A stretch of 63,794 nt of DNA from Bacillota bacterium (GCA_023412455.1 JAEYNQ010000134.1:1-63794); one strand, 5' to 3'; shown: positions 26,374 to 35,954, counted from the first letter of the stretch. Notes: a model not told the origin generated them from the sequence alone. Numbers and translations are program-made.

Positions 26374-26829
26374 TTAAATATAATACATTAAATTATCCTT
26401 AATATGGAGTAACTCATAGTCTCTCATGAGCTCTTCTATCGTCATATTGTCAATAACTTCATAGATACTTTCAGTTACCTTATCCCACACATTACGCTTA
26501 ATACATGCTTCCATATTCGATTGAATCAAATTAAAGGTATGAGGGGTGCGCTCTTCCTCTACAATAGTCATATCTCCTTCAATAATCCGTAAGATTTCAC
26601 CTACTGTAATAGCATAAGGTTCTTTAGCTAATATATAGCCTCCTTGGGCTCCTTTTACACTCTTTACAATACCTGTCTTCTTTAAGAGTGAAAAGACTTG
26701 TTCTAAATAGGGAACAGATAATTCTTGCCTTCTAGCTATCTGCTGTAAGGCCACCTGTTCCCCTCCAGAATGAATAGCTAAATCCACTAAAGCTCTTAAA
26801 CCATATCTTGCCTTTGCTGAAATCTTCAT
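26374..26829 (-). CDS. Rrf2-family regulator, CymR-like
   Basis: This 151-aa winged-helix regulator begins MKISAKARYGLRALVDLA, the hallmark of the Rrf2/CymR/IscR family. It has a DNA-recognition helix region (LSVPYLEQVFSLLKKTGIV) and the wing SVKGAQGGYILA. Only one cysteine is seen in the region where IscR has three cluster ligands, so an Fe-S cluster is unlikely. Together with the cysK neighbour this favours CymR, the cysteine-metabolism repressor. ATG at 26829 is chosen because GGAGGG lies 4 nt upstream. Confidence 0.88.
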   Translation of the reverse strand: MKISAKARYGLRALVDLAIHSGGEQVALQQIARRQELSVPYLEQVFSLLKKTGIVKSVKGAQGGYILAKEPYAITVGEILRIIEGDMTIVEEERTPHTFNLIQSNMEACIKRNVWDKVTESIYEVIDNMTIEELMRDYELLHIKDNLMYYI

Positions 26830-26864
26830 GGTACCCTCCATTACCTAGTAAGTTGATATGTTTT

Positions 26865-26893
26865 ATAGTATATCTATTTTTTTATAAAGTCAA
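26865..26893 (-). promoter_or_regulatory. candidate sigma-A promoter of the cymR-cysK operon
   Basis: Minus strand TTGACT (26893-26888), 17 nt, TACTAT (26870-26865), 36 bp upstream of the start. Autoregulation by the product is possible but no operator is recognised. Confidence 0.55.
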
Positions 26894-26895
26894 TA

Positions 26896-26925
26896 CTTTC
26901 AAAAAATAAACTTTCAAAAAATAAA
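26896..26925. repeat. perfect 15-bp tandem duplication
   Basis: CTTTCAAAAAATAAA occurs twice back to back (26896-26910, 26911-26925) in the gap between the yitT-type terminator and the cymR promoter. It looks like a recent slippage duplication. Confidence 0.8.
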
Positions 26926-26964
26926 AACTAGTACATTTAATTATTTTAAATGCTACTAGTTTTT
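26923..26964 (-). terminator. terminator after the YitT gene
   Basis: AAAAACTAGTA (26923-26933) pairs with TACTAGTTTTT (26954-26964), with further pairing ATTTA/TAAAT inside. It lies 10 bp beyond the YitT stop. Its outer arm overlaps the end of the tandem duplication. Confidence 0.85.
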
Positions 26965-26973
26965 ATTCTTAAA

Positions 26974-27819
26974 TTAGAAGCCTTCTCCTACTACTTCATG
27001 TAAATTTTGAACGGTTACAAAGGCCAATGGATCTAAGACTATAATTTGTCTTTTTAAATCTATAAATCCTTTACGTTCTATTACTGTCGTAATAACTGTT
27101 TTTTGTTCTTGACTATAAGCCCCTTCTGCCCGATAAATAGTAGCCCCACGATTTAGAGTATACAAGATATATTGATTAATAGCTTTAGCAGTCTCAGCTG
27201 TAGAGGGGATAATGGTTACATATTTTTGGATAGTAAACCCTGAAATAATATAATCGATTAAGGTACTTGTTACAATAACACCTAAAGCAGCATATAATCC
27301 CTTTTCAAGTCCAAAGATTCCTGTTGCACTAATAACCACTAGCAAATCAGCCATAATAAGTGCTGTGCCGATATTAAGCTGAGAGTAGGTGGCAATAATC
27401 TTAGCAATAATGTCTGTCCCTCCTGAAGAAGCCCCTAAATTAAAAACAATAGCTTGGCCTAGGGCAATAAACAGAGCACCAAATAGAAGAGTAATGAGCA
27501 TATCTCTACTTAAAGGCTGAATATGAGGTATAAAACCCTCTAAGATGGTCATACAAATAGAGACTTCTAAACTGCAAACAATACTCTTTAGTCCAAAGCT
27601 CTTACCTAATACGAGAAATCCAATGGTAAACATAATGCAGTCCAGTGTTAATAAAATAATACCTATAGGAATCGCTGGAACTAAAGCTTTAATAACAATG
27701 GATAAGCCACTTACCCCTCCTGCTGCTAAGTCAGAGGGCATCCAGAAGAAATATAGCCCTACGGATATACAAATGGCACCTATAAAAATTCCTAGATATT
27801 CTATACACTTTTTTTTCAT
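26974..27819 (-). CDS. YitT-family membrane protein (DUF161 + DUF2179)
   Basis: This ~281-aa protein has about five to six N-terminal hydrophobic helices (GIFIGAICISVGLYFFW, GGVSGLSIVIKAL...). Its cytoplasmic C-terminal DUF2179 domain (YVTIIPSTAETAKAINQYI, RGATIYRAEGAYS) resembles a nucleotide- or ligand-binding regulatory fold. The family is widespread in Firmicutes without an assigned transport substrate. ATG at 27819 is chosen (AAAGG 9 nt away); the GTG at 27828 overlaps the preceding gene's stop. Confidence 0.85.
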   Translation of the reverse strand: MKKKCIEYLGIFIGAICISVGLYFFWMPSDLAAGGVSGLSIVIKALVPAIPIGIILLTLDCIMFTIGFLVLGKSFGLKSIVCSLEVSICMTILEGFIPHIQPLSRDMLITLLFGALFIALGQAIVFNLGASSGGTDIIAKIIATYSQLNIGTALIMADLLVVISATGIFGLEKGLYAALGVIVTSTLIDYIISGFTIQKYVTIIPSTAETAKAINQYILYTLNRGATIYRAEGAYSQEQKTVITTVIERKGFIDLKRQIIVLDPLAFVTVQNLHEVVGEGF

Positions 27820-27824
27820 CTTTC

Positions 27825-28085
27825 TCACCCTTTACTGGTATTTACACCTAATATGAGCTGTTCTTTTTGAAATTTCGTTAATTGTTTAATGGCATATTCT
27901 CTTTGTAAGGCGCTGCGCTTATCTTCAAAATGTTCCTCATATACAAGTTCTACAGGTATGCGTCCTTTTGTATACTTAGCCCCTTTTTGGGCATTGTGGG
28001 CAGCTACTCTTTTTATCACATCTGTGGTGTAACCTGTATAATATGTACCATCTTTACATTTTACTATATAAACGGAGTACATCAT
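27825..28085 (-). CDS. GIY-YIG domain protein (UPF0213/YhbQ-like)
   Basis: This 86-aa single-domain GIY-YIG protein has YIVKCKDGTYYTGYT (the GIY-YIG strands), KRVAAHNAQKGAKYTKGR with the conserved Arg, and the Glu in the terminal helix region (QREYAIKQL). The family is related to nicking endonucleases, and some members cut branched or single-stranded DNA, but the cellular role of this class is unsettled. It is coupled to the YitT gene downstream. Confidence 0.9.
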   Translation of the reverse strand: MMYSVYIVKCKDGTYYTGYTTDVIKRVAAHNAQKGAKYTKGRIPVELVYEEHFEDKRSALQREYAIKQLTKFQKEQLILGVNTSKG

Positions 28086-28137
28086 TAGTATCTTCCCTTT
28101 TTCATGATTTTATCATATTTGTTTTAGACCTTTTTTG

Positions 28138-28173
28138 AAACAAAAGGAGTAGATAAACTCTACCCCATTTGTT
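28138..28173 (-). terminator. terminator after the DUF4340 gene
   Basis: Nested arms AACAAA/TTTGTT and AGTAGA/TCTACC around 28138-28173, ending TTTTGTTTC on the minus strand, directly at the stop codon of the DUF4340 gene. Confidence 0.55.
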
Positions 28174-28174
28174 C

Positions 28175-29587
28175 CTATTCTTCTTGACTCGCCCATTGGC
28201 TAAGGGTATTAAAAAGCGCCATAACTGGTTGTTTACTGGCTGCAAACTCTACGATCCCATCTACCCGTAATATATAAAAATGAATATCATAAGGAACCAA
28301 TTCAATGGATTTAGAATAACCTGCTTTGTAGTCAAATCGTAAACTTACTTCTGGTGGGCGATTTTCTTTTTGCTCAATTTGAGGGTTTTTAAGAAGCATT
28401 TCAATACGAATACTTTTTCCTGTTAAATCCAATATTTCTTCTAGCTCTTGCTGATTAAGTCGTCGTTTTTCAAGTTTCCCTTCATAGACTGGCTTCTTGT
28501 TCTCTGGTGACTGGGTGTTACTTTCTTCTTCTTGAGTTCCTAACTCTTCTTTAACTTCTAATATAAAACTCTCTTTTGGATTATTAAATGTAATTTTTTC
28601 CAACCCTTCTAATTGGGGAATATGGACTTCCTTCCGGATCATTTCAATAGGTTTTAAATTTATGAAAGGGCGTATTTTATCCTCTGCCATTTTATAGATA
28701 TAAGGCTCTTCACTATAGGTAAAATAGATAAAGCCATTTTTAACTTTTCCAAACTGAATGGTCCAATTTTCATTAAGTACAAGTGTTAAGTTATTTTCTA
28801 ATAACCCAGGATCTTCTAAACCTTCCACTGTTCCTACAAAACCATCTTTTTCAAATGCTTCTAACTGATCCAAAAGGTTTGTCATCCATTCCCCACTTAG
28901 AGTGTGGGCATCCACAAAAAAGTCCTTGATTTGCCACTCTTCATAACCTTCTTGACCTTCTAATTCACTTTTCACTAAAATAAGGGGCTTTTCTCCTTCT
29001 TCTTCTATGCGCATCTGCCAGATACTGTCTTTTTCAGGAAGACTGAGTTTCTTTACAAGGAGCTCATCTCTTTTTAAAGATAATTGCTCCATTTGCTCAT
29101 TGGTAACGATATAGAGGGCTTGGTGTACTTCATTCCATACATAGCTTTTCATCTTATCCGCTGTTTGTCCACCTATAACTAACGTTTCACCTGTATTTTC
29201 TTCATTGTAAAGTGTCACCATAGGCGCACCTTCTTTGATGCCATACTTTTCTAGGTCCTGTACATTATGAATAACCTGCTCACTTATAGTAATCTTTAAA
29301 TGGTTAAGCAAGCTCTGTACTGCTTCTTGATTATATACCAATGTAGGATAAGCTTCTTCTATCCAATTTTCTTTCTCTTTTTGAAGGATAATTCCTTCCT
29401 CATCTTTCATTTCAATGCGCTCAATAATACCTGATAAGGAGCAAATAGCTCCAAAACGATCTTCTATTACTTCACCCTCTTGTAAAGTGGGTGGCTCTTG
29501 TCTTTTTGTGAGTGGTAGAGCTATTATCACAAGGATTATAATCCCTACTAATCCTATAGCTACCATTATCGCTACTTTCTTCTTCAT
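28175..29587 (-). CDS. DUF4340 domain protein, membrane-anchored
   Basis: This 470-aa protein has one N-terminal membrane helix (VAIMVAIGLVGIIILVIIALPL) and a long extracellular beta-rich region of the DUF4340 type. It shows repeated short blocks on evaluating residual-like strands (YGIKEGAPMVTLYNEENTGETLVIGGQTADK, GKVKNGFIYFTYSE). DUF4340 proteins often accompany GldG-type ABC transporters; no such genes are adjacent here, so its partner is elsewhere or absent. A charged linker rich in E/Q/N lies near residues 345-370. The function is unknown. Confidence 0.72.
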   Translation of the reverse strand: MKKKVAIMVAIGLVGIIILVIIALPLTKRQEPPTLQEGEVIEDRFGAICSLSGIIERIEMKDEEGIILQKEKENWIEEAYPTLVYNQEAVQSLLNHLKITISEQVIHNVQDLEKYGIKEGAPMVTLYNEENTGETLVIGGQTADKMKSYVWNEVHQALYIVTNEQMEQLSLKRDELLVKKLSLPEKDSIWQMRIEEEGEKPLILVKSELEGQEGYEEWQIKDFFVDAHTLSGEWMTNLLDQLEAFEKDGFVGTVEGLEDPGLLENNLTLVLNENWTIQFGKVKNGFIYFTYSEEPYIYKMAEDKIRPFINLKPIEMIRKEVHIPQLEGLEKITFNNPKESFILEVKEELGTQEEESNTQSPENKKPVYEGKLEKRRLNQQELEEILDLTGKSIRIEMLLKNPQIEQKENRPPEVSLRFDYKAGYSKSIELVPYDIHFYILRVDGIVEFAASKQPVMALFNTLSQWASQEE

Positions 29588-29697
29588 GAAAGTCCTCCTC
29601 TATTGCAAACATCTTATTTCTCTTTTAATTTGTACTCCTCTTAGTATATATTATTTTTTTAAAAAGTAAACACTCTACCTTATTCATTTGTAAGGCA

Positions 29698-29726
29698 TTG
29701 TCAACTTCCACTGCTTTGTGTATAAT
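29698..29726 (+). promoter_or_regulatory. sigma-A promoter of the AI-2E-family gene
   Basis: TTGTCA (29698-29703), 17 nt, TATAAT (29721-29726), 42 bp upstream of the ATG at 29769. Confidence 0.75.
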
Positions 29727-29768
29727 GTCTTTTAATAAACTAATATTTTAGTAAAGGTTGTGTTTGTT

Positions 29769-30929
29769 ATGAATGATTTTTCTCCAAAACTTAAGCAACA
29801 GCTGCTACTGGCTACCTATATCATTGTGCTCGCTTATCTATTACTTAACCTTCATGATGTTATTCGCTTTATTGCTTATCTTCTTGGCATTATTAGCCCC
29901 TTCCTAGTCGGTATAGCTATTGCTTTTATTCTCAATATTCCTATGATGGTTATAGAAAATAAAGTACTTTACTTTTTAAATCGCTTTAAAAAGGCCCGTT
30001 CTTTTAAAAGACCCTTGGCAATTATTGTCACCTTTCTATTAGTCATGGGGCTTATTATTGGTTTTATCCTATTTGTGGTACCTCAACTTCTTCAAAGTGT
30101 TTCCACTTTGACAGATGCTATTCCAGGTTATTTAAAGGCCCTTGAAACACTTCTTAATAACTATGTTTCTTCTTCTGAAGCTCTCACTAAACTTACTAAT
30201 GAAGTACTCATTGCTTGGAAGGATCTTCTCAAGGTGGGCTCTCAAATTCTAGGGACTTCCCTTTCTGGTTTATTAAGTGTTACTCTGAATATTACTAATA
30301 GCGTTGTGGACCTAGTCCTCTCCCTTGTTTTAGCCATCTATATGTTAGCTAGCAAAGAAAGACTCCTGCGTCACCTCATAAAATTTATTCATGCCTTTTC
30401 AAGTACGAAGTGGGCCGATCGTATCTTAAAGGTGGGACACCTAGCCAATATTACCTTTTATCACTTTATAGCAGGGCAATTTACAGAAGCTCTTATTATT
30501 GGCGTATTATGCTTTATAGGTATGACCCTTCTTTCTATGCCTTATGCTCTCTTGATTAGTGTCATTATAGGAGTGACAAGTCTTATTCCTATCTTTGGCG
30601 CCTTTATTGGAACACTTCCTGGAGCGTTTATCATCTTTATTATTGATCCTATGAAAGCTCTATGGTTTATTGTATTCATCATTGTCCTCCAACAATTTGA
30701 AGGAAATATCATCTATCCTCGGGTGGTAGGTAATTCTATCGGACTATCTGGGCTTTGGGTTATGCTAGCTATGCTCGTTGGAGGAAGTACTTTTGGTATT
30801 TTAGGCATGCTTTTAGGCATTCCTCTCTTTAGTGTTTTTTATCAGCTTTTAAGTTCTACCGTTAAAGCGCGTCTAGCTAAAAAGCAGTTCATTTGTACAC
30901 CTTCCACCAAAAGCGCTAATAATCCGTAA
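29769..30929 (+). CDS. AI-2E family (YtvI/PerM-type) membrane transporter
   Basis: This ~386-aa membrane protein has seven to eight helices and the family hallmark region near the C-terminus (SLIPIFGAFIGTLPGAFI, FEGNIIYPRVVGNSIGLSGLWVMLAMLVGG). The family includes TqsA and Na+(Li+)/H+ antiporters, so the label says nothing firm about AI-2. ATG at 29769 is preferred to the GTG at 29760, which is only 2 nt from AAAGG. Monocistronic, with promoter and terminator. Confidence 0.85.
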   Translation: MNDFSPKLKQQLLLATYIIVLAYLLLNLHDVIRFIAYLLGIISPFLVGIAIAFILNIPMMVIENKVLYFLNRFKKARSFKRPLAIIVTFLLVMGLIIGFILFVVPQLLQSVSTLTDAIPGYLKALETLLNNYVSSSEALTKLTNEVLIAWKDLLKVGSQILGTSLSGLLSVTLNITNSVVDLVLSLVLAIYMLASKERLLRHLIKFIHAFSSTKWADRILKVGHLANITFYHFIAGQFTEALIIGVLCFIGMTLLSMPYALLISVIIGVTSLIPIFGAFIGTLPGAFIIFIIDPMKALWFIVFIIVLQQFEGNIIYPRVVGNSIGLSGLWVMLAMLVGGSTFGILGMLLGIPLFSVFYQLLSSTVKARLAKKQFICTPSTKSANNP

Positions 30930-30949
30930 ATTATAAAAAATCACCTCAT

Positions 30950-30997
30950 AAAAAGAGAAGCTTTTAAGTAACTTTTACCTAGAGAGCTTCTCTTTTT
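30950..30997. terminator. bidirectional terminator
   Basis: AAAAAGAGAAGCT (30950-30962) pairs perfectly with AGCTTCTCTTTTT (30985-30997), between the convergent AI-2E gene and the chemoreceptor gene. Confidence 0.85.
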
Positions 30998-31058
30998 CTA
31001 TTTACCGTTTATTTAATTTCAATACCTGTTTGATGCTCTATATCTATTTTTAGGTCTA

Positions 31059-32801
31059 TTAAATTTTAAATGCTTGGATAAGACTATTTAATTGTGTAGC
31101 ATTCTCTGCTAGTGCTTTGCTTGTTACATAAACCTCATGAATAGCTGCTGTCTGTTCTTCAATACAAGCTGATGTTTCCTCTGTAGCTGCTGCATTCTCT
31201 TCTGCTACTGCTGAAAGGGATTCTATATTTTCACTTACTTCTGTTTTTTTCTCGATCATTTTTTCACTTGATGCATTAAGGAGCTTAACCACGCCTTTAA
31301 AAGCTTTAATAGCCTCCATAATTTCTTTATACTTCATTTCTGTCATTTGCGCTTGTTCATCTTCTTCTTTTAAGAAATTTTTCACTTTTTCAGTAGCTTG
31401 TACAGCAAGTAGGGTATCTTGTTGTAAGGTCTTAACTAACCGATCTATCATCTGTGTAGACTTGGCACATTGTTCAGCTAAGCTACGAATCTCTCCTGCC
31501 ACTACAGCAAAGCCTCTTCCATATTCTCCTGCTCTTGCAGCTTCTATAGAAGCATTTAAAGCGAGTAAATTGGTTTGTTCAGCAATACTAGCAATCACAT
31601 TGCTGGCTGTTTCAATTTGGTCTGAACTATTGCGGGTTTTTACCATGCTTTCATAAACCTCTGTAGTAGCCTGATGACTGATTTGTATTTTATCGGATAG
31701 CTTTTTAATCCCTTCTAACCCTATTTGACTTAAATGATTGACTTCTTCTGAAACCTTATTCAGCTCCTCTACATTCTGCTGATTATTACCTATAAACTGT
31801 TCAAGTTCTCCTAACTCCTTTAAACATTCTTCTGTATTGGCTGCCTGGCTAGTAGCTCCCTCTGCAATGTCTGTTATGGTCTTTGCCATTTCATCACTGG
31901 CTAAACTGGTTTCTGAAGCTGTAGCTGTCAACTCCTCAGAAGCTTTAGTCACTTCTACAGAAATCGAGGTAATTTCATGAACAATCTTCTTTAAACTAAG
32001 CTCAATGTTGCTAATCCCATTGGCGAGAATACCTACTTCATCTTTTCTAGTTAAATAGCCTTCAGATACTTGGTGACTTAAATCATAGCCAGCTAAAACT
32101 TTTACATATTCTACAATTTCTAAAATAGGTTTGCTAATAGATTTCCCAAGGAAAAGGCTAATGATAGTACCATATATAATAAGTATAATCAGAGAAGTCA
32201 TCGTACCCTGCATACCCTTTTTCCTATATTCAGTTATTAGCAAATCGGAATCCTCTTTTGAAACACCTATAAATAATGCACCTATACTCTTTTGATTCCC
32301 ATCTTTTAATGGGGTATAGGCTGTTACGTAAGTAGTACCTAAAATAGTCGCATTTCCTAAGTAGCTTTCTCCTTTCTGTAATGCGCTATAAGCTAAGCTC
32401 TCTTTATCAAGTGGTGTGCCAACTACACGTTCCCCTGTCTTTTTATCTTTTATGCTTGTTAAGGTCCGTATGTATTCCTCTCCATCTTTCACAAATACAG
32501 TAGCTACTACATTGAGGTCCTTGGATAGACGATCGATCATTTCATAACGTCCGGCAAGACTATCCCCTTGTTGGTCTACTAATACCCCTTCTTTGTGAGA
32601 AACTTGTCCAAAATAGTTTTCTAGATATAACTGTCCGGCTTGGATATCTCCTTCTAGCCTCTCCTCTAAAAGTAACTTTTGTAGCTTGGAACGACTTACA
32701 TCAGCTCCTAAATAGTCTGTCACACTAACCAATACTAAAGGAATGAGGCCTGTTAATACAAAGAAGAGTGCCATCTTTGTTTTTAGCTTCAAGTTTTTCA
32801 T
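31059..32801 (-). CDS. methyl-accepting chemotaxis protein with Cache-type sensor
   Basis: This ~580-aa chemoreceptor has TM1 (MALFFVLTGLIPLVLVSV) and an extracellular double-Cache-like sensor of about 165 aa containing GDSLAGRYEMIDRL and GNATILGTTYVTAYTPLKD. It continues with TM2 (SLIILIIYGTIISLFLG), HAMP, then the signalling domain with hairpin tip EQTNLLALNASIEAARAGEYGRGFAVVAGEIRSLAEQ. No NWETF-type CheR tether is seen at the C-terminus. ATG at 32801 has AGGTG 6 nt away. It follows a DUF2442 gene by 34 bp on the same strand. Ligand unknown. Confidence 0.92.
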   Translation of the reverse strand: MKNLKLKTKMALFFVLTGLIPLVLVSVTDYLGADVSRSKLQKLLLEERLEGDIQAGQLYLENYFGQVSHKEGVLVDQQGDSLAGRYEMIDRLSKDLNVVATVFVKDGEEYIRTLTSIKDKKTGERVVGTPLDKESLAYSALQKGESYLGNATILGTTYVTAYTPLKDGNQKSIGALFIGVSKEDSDLLITEYRKKGMQGTMTSLIILIIYGTIISLFLGKSISKPILEIVEYVKVLAGYDLSHQVSEGYLTRKDEVGILANGISNIELSLKKIVHEITSISVEVTKASEELTATASETSLASDEMAKTITDIAEGATSQAANTEECLKELGELEQFIGNNQQNVEELNKVSEEVNHLSQIGLEGIKKLSDKIQISHQATTEVYESMVKTRNSSDQIETASNVIASIAEQTNLLALNASIEAARAGEYGRGFAVVAGEIRSLAEQCAKSTQMIDRLVKTLQQDTLLAVQATEKVKNFLKEEDEQAQMTEMKYKEIMEAIKAFKGVVKLLNASSEKMIEKKTEVSENIESLSAVAEENAAATEETSACIEEQTAAIHEVYVTSKALAENATQLNSLIQAFKI

Positions 32802-32835
32802 AATGATCACCTATCCCTTCTTCTACTTACTATCC

Positions 32836-33111
32836 TTATTCTTCTGTGCCTTTAAACGATTTATCTTCTTCATAATCACTTATAGTAAATGCAACCCCTA
32901 GCATCTCATAATCTTGTAGTTCAGTGACCTTATCCCATTGAATGTATTTATTCTCTAGGAGTTTCCCACTTTCAAAATAGGCTTGACTTTTGATGCGTTG
33001 AAAACGTGCTGTATGTAGAAGTGGCTTTAGATCATAGATAATGGTTTTTTCATTGGTTAAATAAAGTTCGATGCAATAGTCTGATAAGAATTTAATTTTT
33101 TCAATTTGCAT
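32836..33111 (-). CDS. DUF2442 domain protein
   Basis: This 91-aa small protein begins KIKFLSDYCIELYLTNEKTIIYDLKPLL, the pattern of DUF2442 (NE0471 N-terminal-like fold). Members often sit in toxin-antitoxin-like pairs beside DUF4160 genes, but no DUF4160 gene is visible here. GGGGGGAGAGAG precedes ATG. It precedes the chemoreceptor gene and may be co-transcribed. Function unknown. Confidence 0.75.
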   Translation of the reverse strand: MQIEKIKFLSDYCIELYLTNEKTIIYDLKPLLHTARFQRIKSQAYFESGKLLENKYIQWDKVTELQDYEMLGVAFTISDYEEDKSFKGTEE

Positions 33112-33197
33112 CTCTCTCCCCCCTTAAGTTGAGTGTCTATCAACTTCTTATCTATAACCTTATTATATAGGTATTCCCCTTCCTTCATCTATTCCCC

Positions 33198-35660
33198 CTA
33201 TGGGGTGATTTTATATTGAAGCTTTTCTATAACCTCTGCCTTATTATGTACCCCTAGCTTACTATATACGTTTTTTATATGCTTCTTTACTGTATCCACA
33301 GAGATATAGAGTGTTTCACTAATTTGTGTCTGATTATACCCCTTACAAAACAAGTTCATTACCTCTTTCTCCCGTTCCGTTAGCTCTTCTTTTCCTTCTC
33401 GAGGCTTCTCCTTACTTAATATCTTACAATAAGCTCTACACCTAGGTAATATTTCTTGAATAAAGCTGCTGTCTTTGATTTCTTCTAGAATAGGTAAAAT
33501 AAGAGGTGCTCTTTCTATAAAAGGCATGAGCACTTCATCAGGTAAGGCCAGCTCAATAGCCTTTTGCATTTCAACCTTAGCCTCATTTATGCCATAGAGC
33601 TTCCATTTGGCTAATGCATCTAATAGATAGGCTTCTATATTCCCTAAAACAAAATGATTAGACTTATAAATTTCTAACATTGTCTCCACTAATACTTCTA
33701 ACTCAATATACTGCTCCTTATGATATAATAAATAGCCCCTAACAGGATAAACCATTATTTTCCCCGTACTACTACCTGTACAAACCTCTTGTTCATAGTT
33801 TTCAATCCATCTTGGAATATCTTCCCATCTCCCTATCCAACTATAGACGTATCCCTTTATCAAATCTACTGTTTTCTTGAGCATCTCCACATTATAACGC
33901 TGAGCACGCTGGATGATCTGTTCCATAAGCTCATCTATTTTATTAAGTTCTCCCCTTTGTAAAGCGATACGTATTTTAAGGAACAGCGCATCAATACTTA
34001 CACATTCCTGCATTTTTGTATCTGCTTTATGAATCGTTTTACAAGCTAATAACAATGCCTGATCCCACTCTCCCTTCTGATAGGCATATTCAGCTTGTAC
34101 AAGATATTTAGCTCCTGTTCCACATCCATTGGTCAGTTGTTTATAGCATCCTAAACTTTCTGCCATCTTATCAACAAATTGCTTCATTTCTCCTACAGCA
34201 CGATGATAAAGGAAAAGAATACTTGGACTACCTAAACTAAAGATCATATGTTGATTAGCAATATAAGAAACTGTTCCCTCCAAGTGCTCATAAGCTTCCT
34301 CAAAAAAAGACTGCATTTTATCATAGTGATTAAAGGATAAGATCCCCTCAATGACTGCTAATTCTCCTAATAATCTTCTTGAGACCTCTTCTCCTTTTTC
34401 TTGGTAATTCCTTTTTACTTTTAAAAATAACTCCTCTCCCTTATGCCAATCTATATAAATAGCATACGAATAGATAAAAATAAGATAAGCCATGGGATAA
34501 TTGTACTTCTCCTCTTCGCTCATCTCCTCAAAAATAGATAAAATAAGAGAAGGCGCCTGATTTACTAATTGTATACCATATGGTTTATTCATAATTTTTA
34601 AAATACTATTGTAGTTTCTAATCTTTTGGTAACATTCTATAGCTAATATATACTCCTGATTATTTTCATACCACTTTCCACATTGATTTAAAACAGCCTT
34701 TTCATCGATGCCAACTTGTAAAAGCTCCTCTTCTAAAGCTGCTCTTAAGAGTGCATGAAATGTATAAACACCCGTTTGGTGATTTATTTTAATGAAGCAC
34801 TCATTATCTGCTAAATTCTTAATAAGACTTGGTGTTAATTTGTTATTCGTAATATAAATGGCTTGAGGAAGTGTAAAATTCTCTAAAAGAGAAAGTTGTA
34901 ATAAAATACTCTTTCCTTCAGATGTACACTTTTCTAAAACAATCATTTTAATGAGTTCAGTAGCTTGTGGAATCCCCTCAAAATACCCCTTTTCACTATA
35001 ATCCATAAGTACAAGATAAATAAGAGCTGTCCATCCCGCTGTATAGTCAAATATGGCTTTTCTTTCACTTTCTTCTATCTTTAGTCCATTAAGTTGAAAC
35101 AAGGCATCTATTTCCTCTAATGTAAACGCTATTTCATTCTGCCATAAAAAGCCACATTTATTTTTAAGTCCCAGTAACATGTAATCTGCTTTTGGACGCA
35201 TGCGACTAATGACTACAATGTGTAAATGGGGTATTTGTTCTTTTGCAAAAGCCTGTAAGATCTGATCAAGCTTATTACTTTCAATTTCATGATAATCATC
35301 AATGACACAGATTGTAGTCTCTACAAGAGCCTCTCCTACAATCTGTATCATTAAATCTAACTCTTTATTATTTTTAGGAAGTCCTAATCCCAACAAATGT
35401 TCACCTAACGTCTTATTCAATTTACATAAGCTTTGGCAAAATTTTTGCCAGACCCATACATCATCTATTTCATCAGTAGCTAATGATAGCCATAAACATC
35501 TTTGTTTAGGTTGGGCCTCTAGAAACTGGCTAAAAGCTGTTGTTTTTCCATACCCCATAGACGCTGAAATAAAGAATAAAGGAAACTCATAAATAGCTTC
35601 CAGATGTTTATTTAATCTTGATCTATTTAAGGTTTTTGGCTTAAATAAACTATTTTCCAT
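33198..35660 (-). CDS. MalT-type LuxR (LAL/STAND) transcriptional regulator
   Basis: This 820-aa large ATP-binding LuxR-type activator has a Walker A at ASMGYGKTT (about 33-41) and a Walker B in TTICVIDDYHEI. TPR-like helical repeats fill the middle. The C-terminal LuxR helix-turn-helix (LTEREKEVMNLFCKGYNQTQISETLYIS...KKHIKNVYSKLGV, split here) lies near residues 755-815. STAND regulators switch on target genes when an inducer binds the TPR sensor. ATG at 35660 has GAGGAGA 8 nt upstream; an in-frame extension to 35738 lacks one. No obvious target lies adjacent. Confidence 0.9.
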   Translation of the reverse strand: MENSLFKPKTLNRSRLNKHLEAIYEFPLFFISASMGYGKTTAFSQFLEAQPKQRCLWLSLATDEIDDVWVWQKFCQSLCKLNKTLGEHLLGLGLPKNNKELDLMIQIVGEALVETTICVIDDYHEIESNKLDQILQAFAKEQIPHLHIVVISRMRPKADYMLLGLKNKCGFLWQNEIAFTLEEIDALFQLNGLKIEESERKAIFDYTAGWTALIYLVLMDYSEKGYFEGIPQATELIKMIVLEKCTSEGKSILLQLSLLENFTLPQAIYITNNKLTPSLIKNLADNECFIKINHQTGVYTFHALLRAALEEELLQVGIDEKAVLNQCGKWYENNQEYILAIECYQKIRNYNSILKIMNKPYGIQLVNQAPSLILSIFEEMSEEEKYNYPMAYLIFIYSYAIYIDWHKGEELFLKVKRNYQEKGEEVSRRLLGELAVIEGILSFNHYDKMQSFFEEAYEHLEGTVSYIANQHMIFSLGSPSILFLYHRAVGEMKQFVDKMAESLGCYKQLTNGCGTGAKYLVQAEYAYQKGEWDQALLLACKTIHKADTKMQECVSIDALFLKIRIALQRGELNKIDELMEQIIQRAQRYNVEMLKKTVDLIKGYVYSWIGRWEDIPRWIENYEQEVCTGSSTGKIMVYPVRGYLLYHKEQYIELEVLVETMLEIYKSNHFVLGNIEAYLLDALAKWKLYGINEAKVEMQKAIELALPDEVLMPFIERAPLILPILEEIKDSSFIQEILPRCRAYCKILSKEKPREGKEELTEREKEVMNLFCKGYNQTQISETLYISVDTVKKHIKNVYSKLGVHNKAEVIEKLQYKITP

Positions 35661-35954
35661 GCTGCTCTTCTCCTCTGACAATCTTCTAAAAGTAATTGTG
35701 TATCTTTGTACTTCTTTGAAGACTACACTACCTTTCACATCATCTTCCTATAGTCATTCTATTGAATAATTTAAGTTACTATAATAACAACAAGATATAC
35801 AAAAATAGATAGTTCTTTAAAAATATCCATGTATTGTAAATTATATACATAATCTCTCACAAAAACAATACATTTATCAAGTTAATTGAAAAAATATTTA
35901 TAATTTTCTGCATTTTGTTTTATAAACTCCCCTTGTTATAAACATCAACAAATA

